A stretch of 64,000 nucleotides of DNA from Lutraria lutraria (taxonomy: Eukaryota > Mollusca > Bivalvia > Venerida > Mactridae), in NCBI GenBank assembly GCA_964023205.1, contig OZ026844.1, positions 28,556,934 to 28,620,933 of the forward strand, in the 5' to 3' direction. Position 1 is the first letter of the stretch, and every line of letters starts with the position of its first letter. Both the position numbers and the translations under genes were made by a program. The notes beneath the pieces are model-generated. The model worked only from the letters and a program-made list of their open reading frames with translations, did not search any database and had not been told where the DNA came from. Of the stretch, positions 1-11,571 are shown in pieces.

Positions 1-66
1 ACGACACACGATGGGTGAACACAAAAGCTCATCTTGAGCACATTGTGCTCTGGTGAGCTAAAAACT
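1..66 (+). repeat. 3' end of bivalve repeat family A
   Basis: This is the right-hand terminus of an interspersed repeat that is cut by the window edge. It carries the hairpin GAGCACATTGTGCTC followed by TGGTGAGCTAAAAA, the same terminus found at 4761 and 58230. The matching 5' end lies outside the window. Confidence 0.75.
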
Positions 67-549
67 GTTTAATAGGAGCTTAAAGCAGGGAGGTATTTTA
101 TCAATTTGAAACTAGATTTATTTCAAATAGCATTTTAATGTTATCATAATATCAAAATAAAGTTATGATATCACATATTTAGAGTCCTACATAAACGTGC
201 TCCGTAGGCAAAATATACATCGCACCTGAGAACTTTAATTACACAAAATTTGGCTGTTAAGATATTAATGAAATATTCAAAAATAAAGAAACACTATATC
301 ACATTATCTTCAATATTGTATTTTTTTTATTCCTTTTGCTCCAAATGGTCTACTGATAACCAAAGTTGCCATATCAACTTTGCCAAAATAATTGTTTTTA
401 ATTTAGTTCCTTGACTGTGTTTGCTAACACTACACAGAACAGGGTAGCTGAAATATACAACAATATAACCTGATGATAAGTATTCATAAATAATGCTTCA
501 AAATTTCTTGCTCATTTTTAGCAGTTTAGATCTGATAGAGAAATAATAA
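67..549. other. AT-rich spacer, nothing recognised
   Basis: I see no open frame, repeat unit or structured RNA here. Confidence 0.6.
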
Positions 550-1436
550 AACAAGAGGGCCAAGATGGCCCTTTATCGCTCACCTGAGAACAAAGGCATA
601 ATAATTAATGACCAGGTAATATAGTTTCCATCTCATCTAACCCAATTTTACGTAGATTTTGAGATCAAAACCAACAATGAAGGTATAATACTGTTAAACA
701 AGCTAAAACGTAGCAAATTTTCTAATCCAAGGGCCCATAACTCTTGAAGTTGAGGTCTGATTCCACCCATAACTCACCTTGTCCAAAATCATAAGGTCAT
801 ACACATTCATTGTAAATATGATTAGGTTGTCCAAGATCTTTTGGTTATACCCATTTACTGAAAATATTATTAGGATCGGTGAATAAATGAAGGGGCTAGA
901 GTGTAAACAAGCTAAAACAAAGCTAATTTTCAAAGTCAAGGGCTCATAACTCTTGAAGTTCTGGTCCGATTCCGCCCATAATTGAACGTGTCCAAAATCT
1001 TTTGGTTATACCCATTTACTGAAAATATTATTAGGATTGGTGAATCAATGAAGGCGCTAGAGTGTAAACAAGCTAAAATAAAGCTAATTTTCAAAGTCAA
1101 GGGCTCATAACTCTTGAAGTTCTGGTCCGATTTCGCCCATAATCAAATGTGTCCAAGATCTTTTGGTTATACACATTTACTGAAAATATTATTAGGATTG
1201 GTGAATAAATGAAGGCGCTAGAGTATAAACAAGCTAAATATAGCAAATTTTGTAATTCAAGGGCCCATAACTCTAGAAGTTATTGTCCGATTTTGCTCAT
1301 AATCGAACTTAGCCGAGACATTGTGGCCATATACATTGTGAGCAAGTTTAATCAGGATTTGTTAAGAGCTGCGGATGCTAGAGTGTAAACAAACTAATTG
1401 TGGACGGACAACGGACGCCGGACATTCAACGATCCT
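550..1436 (+). repeat. Family A repeat with internal ~160-bp tandem units
   Basis: It opens with the family A head (ACAAGAGGGCC, a GGGCCaagatGGCCC dyad, then TATCGCTCACC). Inside, a block starting at gggcycataactct recurs at about 731, 940, 1101 and 1261, so the unit is about 160 bp and the first interval is longer. Each unit contains a segment reading agtgtaaacaagctaaa. It ends near a cggacgccggac stretch around 1415, and the usual 3' hairpin terminus is missing. The copy therefore looks 3'-truncated. Confidence 0.7.
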
Positions 1437-3374
1437 AAAAAAAAATTTTCCTTTTCCCTTCTGAAAATTCCCTGAAATCATGCAATTTTCCCCAAAGTTC
1501 CAGGTGAGAAATTTTTTCCCCAAAAGAGGCTTCAACCCGCTAGTTTATCCCCATATTAAGTGTTAGGGCGCCTTCTCCAAAACATAAAGAAAACCTCTAA
1601 ATTGCAGGAAGAAAAACAAGACATTTGATACATTGTCAACTGTTAATGTGTATTCTTCTACAAAAAATGTCGAATATTGAATAGCATTTTAGTTCTGATT
1701 TAAAAATTTAATTCTACCATAAAAATTAATCATTAATATAAAACAAATTCAATTATCAAAGTAACTAATTTAGGTGTTTAATAATTACTGTGTTTGAAGT
1801 TTTGTTTTGATTTCAAATATAGGAATTAATGCAGGCACTTTCTTTTCTGTGCACTTCTAAATACAAATTTATCGATTATATTTTGTAAAAGTATGTTAAT
1901 GTATTCAAATAGATGGTGTACCATCAAATCATTATATAGTCTACTTTAAAAAACTATTTCATTTAATGGCTTATATACAGCTTAAAAATTCCCCAAATAC
2001 CTGGCATCATGTTCATATAACCAGTATATATTGTATTTAGTTAAATTTGCTGAAATCTGAATTCTGAAGAAAAAGCATTCAGGAATCCTGATCTACAAGT
2101 AGCACTTGTTACAACATGAAAGATTAAGTCTTCTTCATAGAAGTACAGAAAATAACATTATTATCTAGAGAAAAAGTTCTTCTACTACTACATTAATTTT
2201 TTTCCACACCTGAAAAAATTCTTAAATCAGGTATTGCATTAACATGACACACATAACTATACTTGTTTCTAAATGGAATTATCTCATTTAATTTTGATTA
2301 ATTCCATCAATAGAACCCTTTTAAATTTCACTCCATTCAAATTTCACAAAGTTTCACCTCACTAGATATACACATGTTTCCATATCTATTATTGCAGACA
2401 GAACAAACACATGAAGTCAATTTTTCCAATAATCATTTGAATAACTGCAACCAAATACTAGGAATTACACACTTCAATTATGATATTGGTCTCAAAATCC
2501 CTCGATCATTGTACTTATCTAAAATACTACTAACATAATCATTCCAATAATAAACAAATTATCCTAAACAATGCAGAGAAACTACAACTTTAACAATATC
2601 TATGACTCAATTCACAAAATCAGCTGTACTAAACATCCTGTGTAAATATAGAAATCAAATGACCTTAACCTTGTTACAGTGGAAGGGAGGTAATTCATTC
2701 TGACCTTGATACAGAAATTAAGCACTAATTCTTACTAACTGCTTACATACAAATCACTTGTAGCAGAAATATTTTTTCAAGGTTGAGTGCTGAAGGACGC
2801 TATAGTCATTCAATCAATACTGTATATTGTATCCTAGCGTGCATGTTATCAACACAATACTGCTTGTAAAAGGTAGAGATATACACATACTTCAACCTAA
2901 CATGAGATCTTACATCTCCCATAAATTGAAATAGGTGATTTTTTACATAAATTAGAATGGTACAAACCACATTAGTAAACTGTATCATAGCAACACATAT
3001 GTTCCATGAAAAATAAAACATAGTGATTATGTAAAATTTTGCTAATTCCTTTCGATTTTATCATTTTTAATGAAAAAAGGCAAATGATTCCTAGTTACCC
3101 CGTAGGAAAATTAATCATACAGTAAGTTTCTGTAAGGCCGAACAAATTATACTAATTGGGGAGTTTCTCGACCCAAATAAGGGAGACAACTCAATAACTT
3201 AATTCATTCACATGCAGCATTAATTACCTCCCTTACCATTTTTCCCAATGTAGTCTGTCTTACACCAGTGTGCATCCTGTATATTGCAAAGACTCAAAAT
3301 GAAATTAATAAAATAATACATCCGAACCTGCCTTACCTGAACCATTCTCTGAACTGTGTACATTAGCTGGTCCC
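1437..3374. other. AT-rich spacer
   Basis: No gene is supported. Around 1440-1535 there are runs of tttcccc-type sequence like those at 11.2-11.6 kb and 13.4 kb, probably an old repeat fragment. The remainder shows no structure that I can name. Confidence 0.5.
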
Positions 3375-3460
3375 TATTTTTATGCCCCTGTATTGATAGA
3401 TTTGAGGCATATTGTTTTTGGTCTGTCTGTTTGTCTGTCGGTACCATTTAACTTAAACCA
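3375..3460 (-). repeat. 3' end of bivalve repeat family B, minus strand
   Basis: Read on the minus strand this matches the 3' tail of the element at 61139-61537: a caaacagacagacc stretch, then aacaatatgcc, then a gatctatc-like segment and ggggcataaaa. Only the tail is present, as expected of a 5'-truncated copy. Confidence 0.55.
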
Positions 3461-3776
3461 TATCTATAAAATCAAAACGCTTTTACCTACAATCAAACTT
3501 CATATATTGGTTCCCCATGACAATCTGTACAGGACCTTTGTAGATCAAAGCTCACGGGGACATTGTGTTTAAAGATTTCCTACATTTCTTCTATGATATT
3601 CCTACGTTTCACAGTTGTCTAAACTTCCAATTTGGTAAAAAATCGCACTTGAAAAAAAGGTCCAGTCACAATATTAAATTTCATTGTAATTAATGGTATA
3701 GGATCAAGAATATACTAAGATAACAATTAAAGAAATTAATGCGATAAATTATTGTTTTCTTGCACCAGATCTTTAA

Positions 3777-4761
3777 ACAAGAGGGCCATGATGGCCCTAT
3801 ATCACTCACCAGAAAAAAAGACTCTTACAGACAGACATTTTTTAAAAAGTAAATTCAAGTGACCCCAGGGTGTGGCAATTCTAACCCCAGGGCCATAATA
3901 ATTATGAACAAACTAGGCAGAAGTCCACTAGACGATGCTACATATCAAACATCTTAAGTCTAACTAAATTAAAAAATGTAGTTTCTGACAAGAAGATTTG
4001 TTTCAATTTTCCTATATAAGCCCATGTAAAATCAAGTAAATCCCGGGGCGAGACCAATTTTGACCCCAGGGCCATAATTTAAACAAACTTGGTAGGTCCA
4101 CTAGATACATACACACCAAATATCTAAGCTCTAATTTTAACGGGGTAGAGGTGGACCTCCACTAGACAATGCTATATACAAAAACATACAAGAAGATTTT
4201 TTTATTTTTCCTACATAATCCTCAATAAGATAGAGTAAACCCCAGGGAATGGCCAATTCTGCCCCAGGGCCATAATTTGAACAAACTTGGTAGAGGTCCA
4301 CAAGACAAATCTACACACAAAATATCTAAGCTCAACGCATTGTAGTCTCTGACAAGAAGATTTTTTAAAAACTTTCCTATATAAGTCAATGTAAAATCAA
4401 GTAACCCCTGGGGCGGGGCCAATTCTGACCCCAAGGCCATAATTTTAACCAACTTGGTAGAAATCTACAAGACAATGCTACATGCCAAATATATAAGCTC
4501 TAGGCCAAGAAGATTTAAATTTAGATAAAAGTTTTTAATAAAATCTATTTTTTTAACAACTTTGGTACAGCTTCATGCAAGGAACATCCCTGTAAAGTTT
4601 CGCTGAAATTGGCCAACTGCGTAAGAAGTAGATGTTGTTTAAAGCAATTGTTGATGCACTGACAGACACACACACGCATGCATGCACGCACGCATGGACG
4701 ACGGGCAATACATAATCACAATAGCTCACCTTGACAATTTTGTGCTCTGGTGAGCTAAAAA
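3777..4761 (+). repeat. Family A interspersed repeat, full-length copy
   Basis: The head ACAAGAGGGCCATGATGGCC is followed by CTATATCACTCACC, and the tail ends TGTGCTCTGGTGAGCTAAAAA. The body has repeated segments built around 'gaccccagggccataat' and 'aacttggtagaggtcca', spaced about 190 bp. A short purine/pyrimidine microsatellite (cacacacgcatgcatgc) precedes the tail. Head GCTCACC and tail GGTGAGC are inverted repeats of each other. The hairpin plus CTAA tail recalls Helitron 3' ends, but the 5' end does not start with TC, so I leave the class open. Confidence 0.75.
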
Positions 4762-5443
4762 CTGACAACTTTTGAGTATTCAATTAAAATGAATCAATAT
4801 TGATCAATCACAACTTGATAATGAATTTGTGTTCAATCAAAGGAAGTTTTGGTCTTTACTGGGTAGTGATAAGATAAAGTTTAAATCTTAAGTTCCTTGA
4901 CTGGGCCATTTAACAAATTACTGATTATATTAAGGAAATTTAAAAACATATACACCAAACATAACACTTAATTATTCCTGACTAATCCAAAAACTAACAA
5001 TATTTATTGATAATATTATTATTCACTGTGATTTTCTTGGTAATTAGGTAAAAGACTGACATTAGCAGGTACAATTGACAAATGAAAAAAAAAACACTCT
5101 CTAACCCACAGAAGCTCTCTAATCCAAACCTTTTGGTCAATCGGAACAAGTTCAGATTAGATTTAGGTCCTACTGTATAAAAAAAAAGAATTCTCATTAC
5201 TAGTTCATATCTTATCAGAAAATATGCATTCAGCAATAAAGCTAGCATTCACACAGACAATAAATGACGTTCATAGCAAGCATAAGATATTCTCAACATA
5301 AGAGCATTAATTCACAACATTAAAACTTCAGCCTACATGTAATGATAATTCATTTACCTATAAAATTCAATGACACGTTAACAGTCAATCTTATGCATGA
5401 AAATAACCATCGAACAGACACCAACAAGATACACAGATATATA
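4762..5443. other. AT-rich spacer, nothing recognised
   Basis: No coding potential or repeat is visible apart from poly-A/T tracts. Confidence 0.5.
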
Positions 5444-5915
5444 CAGTACAACCTCTGTAGAGCAACACCCTGTGGGAGCAGCAAATATTGGCCGTTGTTT
5501 AGAGGTTGTTGCTCTATAGAGGTTAAATTTATAGTAAATATCAGCTTAGGGAAATTTTGAAGGTGTTGTTATAGAGAGGTTGTTGCTCTACAGAGGTTAA
5601 ATTTATAGTAAATATCAGCTTAGGGAAACTTTGAAGGTGTTGTTACAGAGAGGTACTTGCTCTACAGAGGTTAAATTCATAGTAAATATCAGCTTAGGGA
5701 AACTTTGAAGGTGTTGTTACAGAGAGGTTGTTGCTCTACAGAGGTTAAATTCATAGTAAATATCAGCTTAGGGAAATTTTGAAGGTGTTGTTACAGAGAG
5801 GTTGTTGCTCTACAGAGGTTAAATTCATAGTAAATATCAGCTTAGGGAAATTTTGAAGGTGTTGTTACAGAGAGGTTGTTGCTCTACAGAGGGCTGCTGT
5901 GGAGAGGTTGTACTG
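5444..5915. mobile_element. pogo/Tc1-type MITE with internal tandem array
   Basis: The termini are CAGTACAACCTCTG... and ...GAGAGGTTGTACTG, imperfect inverted repeats flanked by TA on both sides (5442-5443 and 5916-5917). TA duplication with CAGT... ends is typical of the Tc1/mariner-pogo superfamily. There is no transposase frame, so it is non-autonomous. The subterminal motif 'agaggttgttgctctacagagg' is itself near-palindromic and is amplified inside the element (see 5520-5890). Related copies lie at 13048-13223 and 53162-53347. Confidence 0.8.
5520..5890. repeat. 74-bp tandem repeat, about five copies, inside a MITE
   Basis: The anchor gaaggtgttgtt recurs at 5559, 5633, 5707, 5781 and 5855, exactly 74 bp apart. 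Units differ by a few substitutions (ttatag/ttacag, aaattt/aaattc, gaaact/gaaatt). Confidence 0.9.
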
Positions 5916-5917
5916 TA

Positions 5918-6259
5918 CTCTTTATGTCTTATATTTTTTACTTAGGATTAGCTTTTTATTTTATAACTCTGAATAACAACCACCTCGAATGCAGGCCACT
6001 TGTTTACTCTCCCACAAGACTCAAAGTCTTTACACAGGTTTTACTCTATTAGGATATATGTAGCAATGGTATGTACTATAACCAATATAAATTTTCTCCT
6101 CTTGAGTAGTAAATAATTTTGAATACACATATGGGAGATAAATATAGGCTAGACACAACTGAAATCATTTAAATGACATTTTTACACTAAGAAAAACTTG
6201 TCAACAACACGTAGATGTACTGAAACATCCGACAACAATATGAGCTCTTAGTTTGAGGA
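5918..6259. other. Spacer with weak repeat remnants
   Basis: It contains 'accacctcgaatgcaggcc' and 'acacaggttttact', which resemble degenerate pogo-type MITE subtermini. No gene is seen. Confidence 0.3.
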
Positions 6260-6441
6260 TAGGGGTGTTTGGTGGTCGAGTGGATCATGCGCTGGACTAC
6301 TAAACGACAGGTCGTGGATTTGATTCTCAGCTCTAATTGAAAAAAGAGGAATATAAATGTTCTCCTATATCTTAACTCCCCTCTCTTTGGGGCTGCTCTG
6401 GAATGACCATTGCAGTCGAATGTGCCGTTAAACAAGAAATA
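6260..6441 (+). mobile_element. tRNA-derived SINE
   Basis: The head has a Pol III A box (TGGTCGAGTGG) and a degenerate B box (GGTCGTGGATTTGATTC). A body follows with 'ctctttggggctgctctggaatgaccattgcagtcgaatg..cgttaaac'. The same body occurs at 33415-33560 and 48225-48372, which defines the family. It ends in caagaaataaata. Confidence 0.75.
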
Positions 6442-7977
6442 AATAGTTCGAAGATAATGAATAGGTTTCAATGAATACAGACATATCATTCATGTTGATT
6501 AATATCAATAGACAGACAGTAAAGCATTATGAAACTTGTATCAATAAATTTAATTAACATTCTCTATACAGAGTACAGTATAAAATATCAATACGTTAGA
6601 TTATTCAAGGTTATTTTTCAATGACAATATATGGGTAACAAACTTAATGCATCAGCAGCATGATAAAATACAGTTTGTACAAAGCTTGTGCAAAAAAGTG
6701 CTTGCCTAACTGAAGTTTAATTATCTACAATATTTATAGCCAAAATCAACTTCTGGAACAGTGCATTGTCGTCCTTTGATGATTGTACATCAGACTGGTG
6801 TACAGAATTGTAAAATGGTCCATATAAAATATAATGACATATTGAAACATTAGTATACTTCTACCCATACCAAATAATCTTGAATGACAATTCTACTTTT
6901 CAAGCTAAATTGTTTACTATATGATGCTTCATTAGTGATACGGAGATTGCCGTAAATTTTCTGTGAGTTTTCCGAAAAACCAATGGATGGATAGCACAGA
7001 TTGGTTAATATGGAAGTTTACTGTAAAAGTTTATACAATATGTGTCACTCTTTGTGCGACATCAATGATACTAGCTCAGTTCCAATCTTTTACAAAGTGC
7101 TTTTCCAAAACATTCACTGTTTTACAATTATAAGCAATGCACCATTTTAACCTCCTTACAAAATACTAAATGTTATTTATGACTACATAAATATTACATG
7201 CATAATTTGACTGCAGTATAAAGACACATTTGCTGTAACAAAATTGGCATGAATTTCAAACTTAAACACCTTGCTAATGGGTACCTACGGTATGTAATTG
7301 TCAGACATGTACATTAAACGGTTGATAGAAAGTCCCTGAAACAATAAATAATAGGGTAAAAACATTCTAATCACTAACAAAAATTACGGGGAAGCAATAT
7401 TTCTGTAGTATTATGTATAAAAACTGCTATTTAGGCCATCCTTAAATACATAATGGCTGTTACAAGACCCAAACTTTTAAGAGGAAATAAAGGCCAAAAC
7501 AACACAGCAATAAAATCACTCATTCACACCAGTTACATTCAATAGTGATTTTAATATTTCGCAATTTCTGCATTCCTTTCACTATCACTGGTAAGCAACC
7601 AAGTTCATTAGAGGGTAAAATGCTTCCTAATCATTTATGTATGATTCACTGATGAAGTGTGATCTTGTACACGTACATTGTATCAAACCCTCACTTTGTC
7701 ATGTACAGAATAATTTAAACATTCCGTAACAGGGCATGGAAATAAAAATCACGAAAAGATCAATAGAAGCAAAGACAGTTTAACATGTTTTCTCAAAGTT
7801 TGCTGTTGATGTGTATATACAGAACAAAGTCTTGGTAAACATTGACTTTATTACTTGATAGTTCAAATTTGTGCAAAACAAAGTGGGCTAACACATGGAG
7901 GGGATGGCCTTCAATCAATGATCCAGCGCAAAAGAATAATCCAGGAATGTTCTACTCACGCACAATTAACAAAAGTT
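6442..7977. other. Single-copy looking AT-rich sequence without a gene
   Basis: Few repeats are visible and there is no open frame of note. A long untranslated region or intron of an unseen gene cannot be excluded. Confidence 0.4.
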
Positions 7978-8492
7978 CTGCAGTCACATTTACGGTCACG
8001 CACGTAGTTGACCATAGTTAATTTTGTATACAGTTAACCATAGCCACAGTCACTATGTGTAAATACTGCCAACAACATCTAACTACATGCAGAATGACCA
8101 GGATTAACTAGGGATAACTAGGTGTAACTACGGTAAACTACAGTTAACTACATGAAAACAAACTTAACCATACTAGACCCTAGATCCTAGTTAACCGTCT
8201 ATACCTTAAGACATAATTATTCATCCATAGTCCAACCCCAGTAAAGTCAACTACGGTCAGCTAGGGAAAGCTATATTCAAACTAAGGTCTCCGTAGGGTA
8301 TCCAAGCCGACTGTAGAGAATTTTTCAAAGTGTTGAAAATTTTTTGATAACTACTCACAAATCATGAGTTTGAACAACGTTTATTACTACGGTTAACTAT
8401 GTCTAACTAAGCCGGTTATATGTAGGTATGGTCAACAACAGTTTCACCTTCACTACGGTCAACTCTGTGTGTCACCATTAATGTGACCGCAG
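7978..8492. mobile_element. ~515-bp TIR element filled with degenerate GTTAACTA motifs
   Basis: The ends are inverted repeats of about 38 bp: CTGCAGTCACATTTACGG at the left and, at the right, TCACCATTAATGTGACCGCAG reading outward. Between them, variants of ctacggTTAACTAc appear more than ten times in both orientations, for example near 8100-8165 and 8385-8405. No coding frame is present and no convincing target duplication is seen. Confidence 0.6.
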
Positions 8493-8707
8493 CTTAACGA
8501 CTATTATGCTTTATGTCATTAATTCATATACAGTTTTAAAGTACTGAAAAACCTGTGAAGAAAAGCCACCCTTTGGAAAGACATAATGTGGTCTTTATTG
8601 ATAGGTGGCCTCCACTCTTAGGCCATATTGCTCTCAATATTCAATGACTGTTTTTAAACGAATGGCCATTATACACAGTGATGCTTTTATGAACATGACT
8701 GATTCCT

Positions 8708-9076
8708 AGGGTCTTACATTCCTCACCTCAGTCAAGGTCAAATAACTCAAGGTCTTACATTCCTCACCTCAGTCAAGGTCAAATAACTCAAGGTCTTACA
8801 TTCCTCACCTCAGTCAAGGTCAAATAACTCAAGGTCTTACATCTCTCACCTCAGTCAAGGTCAAATAACTCAAGGTCTTACATTCCTCACCTCAGTCAAG
8901 GTCAAATAACTCAAGGTCTTACATTCCTCACCCCAGTCAAGGTCAAATAACTCAAGTTCTTACATTCCTCACCTTAGTCAAGGTCAAATAACTCAAGGTC
9001 TTACATTCCTCAACTCAGTCAAGGTCAAATAACTCAAGGTCTTACATTCCTCACCTCAGTCAAGGTCAAATAACTC
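8708..9076. repeat. 41-bp minisatellite, nine copies
   Basis: The anchor gtcttacattcc recurs at 8711, 8752, 8793, 8834, 8875, 8916, 8957, 8998 and 9039, each 41 bp apart. Each unit holds 'ctcacctcagtcaaggtc' and 'aaataactcaa'. The units are almost identical, so the array is young or homogenised. Confidence 0.95.
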
Positions 9077-10156
9077 ACTAAGTGTGAACACTAAAGTATT
9101 TGACACTGATTACAAGTTGTACAATCAAGATTTAATCAACATAGATGAAGATATTGACAATAAAGCTAGATTAAGTTATCCACACTGCTTATAATTATCT
9201 TAAATTTCTATCTCCATCTGTACAATAACCTGTAATCTGACAACTCAAGCTTTTTTGTATGTTTGCATCGCTTTTAATGCCGTTTATCATTGAGTAATGT
9301 ACATGCATTTAATATGTATATAACCTTTTCATAAAAGCTCGAACTTATGTCCAAGAAATTTTTTTGTGTTTATTAATTGTCATATTTTGGGGTTTTAACT
9401 TTTAACTGACTGTCCTATATGCATCATAAGAAAATTCCATTAGTTTTGCTACAATGTACCATGGAAACCATGCTTTACATTCATGGAGCAAGACACACAT
9501 AATACAAACATTTTTTATTTCTTACTTTGTTTAGTTGTGTTTCAAGCAGTGCTTTTATTTTCTTTCAATGACTGCATAATTTTAGGATAGTACTATTAAT
9601 GCATGCTTATGTATGTGATTTACAAATGTGCATTATGTGAAATATGTGTGTGTTACATATGCACGTTCACGCATTGTATATGAGCATTATGTATTGTACA
9701 TTCTTTATCTACATGAGTCATGTATGTAAGTTATTTAACACACAGCTGGACTTTAATCAGAGGTTATCAAGTCATATGTCAAGAAAGGTGAGTTAAGAGT
9801 AGCTCAGTTTTTGTTCTCTAAGGTTTGTTGTCATGGTCACATCAAAAGCTAAGGTCATCAGGCAACATTGTCAGCCTCAACAGTGGAGGAAGAAATCAGA
9901 CATATACGTTGAATCAGCTAAAAATGTAATTTCTATTAACGTAAATTTGTTCTCATATACTGCCATTAATACAGATTCAAGACATTTTACGGACCAGTTC
10001 AAACATGCAATGACAGCTAGCATACATTGTGGCTCTACAAAGCACTGCATGAACGTACATAATACGATACCATTGATGTTTAATTGAAATATGTGCAGAC
10101 ATATACATGCAAGAAGTAATCAATAATACTTCAATAAGGTAATAGTACAAGTGTAA
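9077..10156. other. AT-rich spacer, nothing recognised
   Basis: An 84-codon open frame at 9833-10087 has no family resemblance, and its composition is like the surrounding DNA. Confidence 0.4.
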
Positions 10157-10158
10157 TA

Positions 10159-10236
10159 TCGAGGGCTCAGCGCAACACTGTCATAACTTGTTCTTATTTC
10201 AATATGAGTTATGACACTGTTGCGCTGAACCCTCGG
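10159..10236. mobile_element. 78-bp TA-flanked hairpin MITE, copy 1
   Basis: The inverted ends are TCGAGGGCTCAGCGCAACA and the complement of TGTTGCGCTGAACCCTCGG, flanked by TA on both sides. The inner part continues the hairpin (TGTCATAACT/AGTTATGACA). A second copy is at 28707-28783. Confidence 0.8.
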
Positions 10237-10238
10237 TA

Positions 10239-11269
10239 TACTTATATCAACATAACAGGATGAAGAGAAGCAGCTAGATACAAAGTCAACAGACTTAACT
10301 GACAAAGGTTCTCATCACAGGAACTCAAAGTTGTACTAGGACACAGCTGCCACCTGACCACTCAATTATTCTGGTCATGGTACACTATGTGTGACACAAA
10401 ATTACTCCAGAGTCTTCAGCCTTTGACAGATTTTAAACCCTTTATGCACAACATTTTTGTATCATTTCATAACTCTGCCCTAACACTTGGAGATATGCAT
10501 GTCACATGATTTTTGGATGGAATGAAAGACTGAAAGACAAAGGTAAACCTATATGACCCCCCCCCGCATCTTTCAGAGTGAGGACACAAAAATATCAAAA
10601 CGATTCAAGTTCAAAAGTTGGTCAAATTTACACAATCCACAAATCAAAGTACTGGAAGTTCTGTCACTGGGGGATTTCAAGAGAAAAAGACCCCCTCCCC
10701 CAAATATCATCTTATTCCCATTCCTGCAGAAAGATCAATTCTGTCTGATCATTCTGGCCAGACAAAGTCCATCCTCAGTTCTGTTCCAGCCATCCTAGCC
10801 CCTGTCAAATGATTATTCATAATTCATGAACTATTCATGCAGTATGCAATAGCAGTTCAAGAAAAATTCATGTTTTCATGAATTCTATTCAAAAGGGAGC
10901 AGGTCCAACATGCTTATATGAGTGAAATGATCCCAGAGAACTTTGATGATAAGCATTTAATGATTACCAACATCTTTCTAAGGTCCACTTACATCTGACT
11001 CTGTCAGCCAAGGGATTCAAAACAGACAGGTTAAAATTGTGTATTCTACATATCTATGAAGTACCGAATGAAATATAAGAATTTTCTAACTTCACTGAAC
11101 CAATTTCAAAAGCTTAGAATGACCCTCGGTGCTTCAAATATAACTAACAGGGCTTTTTTTCACAGGTAGGGGAAGGGGCCTTTTCTTTAAATTTGGGGGG
11201 AAATAACGCATAATTTTTGCAAAAGGGGAAGAAAAAACTTGATGTTAATTGACAAGGTCCTGTAACAGC
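10239..11269. other. Spacer with poly-C tract and one unexplained open frame
   Basis: A C10 run at about 10557 is followed by CGCATCTTTCAG, which would make a good plus-strand splice acceptor. Downstream, a frame open from about 10618 to a stop near 10809 reads as a Ser/Thr/Pro-rich stretch (for example TGSSVTGGFQEKKTPSPK). That frame has a TGA just after the putative acceptor, and no partner exon was found. I do not call a gene. Confidence 0.25.
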
Positions 11270-11571
11270 AGTCAGTGATTTTTTTCCAAAATTTTCTCAC
11301 TACCCATGCCCATCAAAAGGGGAAATTTAGCGCAACAAATTTCAAAATGGGAATATATAATAACATTTATTTCTATGGAATATGTGATTATTTAGTTGTT
11401 TAAATCATAAATATAAATATTACTACACTGTAATTGGTGACAATGGTGAGAAAACTGTTGTATTTTTCATCTTTTTACATGATCATGTGGAAAACATTTC
11501 TTGTTAGGGGAAAATTCTGGCCATTTTAGGGGGAAAATGAAGGAAATTTTACTAGGGGAAACTGCCCATAT
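11270..11571 (+). repeat. ~300-bp repeat, one arm of an inverted pair
   Basis: It runs from 'agtcagtgattttttt' to 'ggggaaactgcccatat' and matches 14047-14347 in the opposite orientation over its whole length with scattered substitutions. No frame is coding. Confidence 0.8.

Noticed and set aside
6265..6335. A tRNA gene on the plus strand
   Set aside because: The A and B boxes are present but acceptor and anticodon stems do not form, and the body matches other SINE copies.
10553..10812. Two overlapping open frames after a poly-C tract and a CAG acceptor-like site
   Set aside because: The better-looking frame meets TGA three bases after the acceptor, no partner exon was found and no family resemblance is visible.
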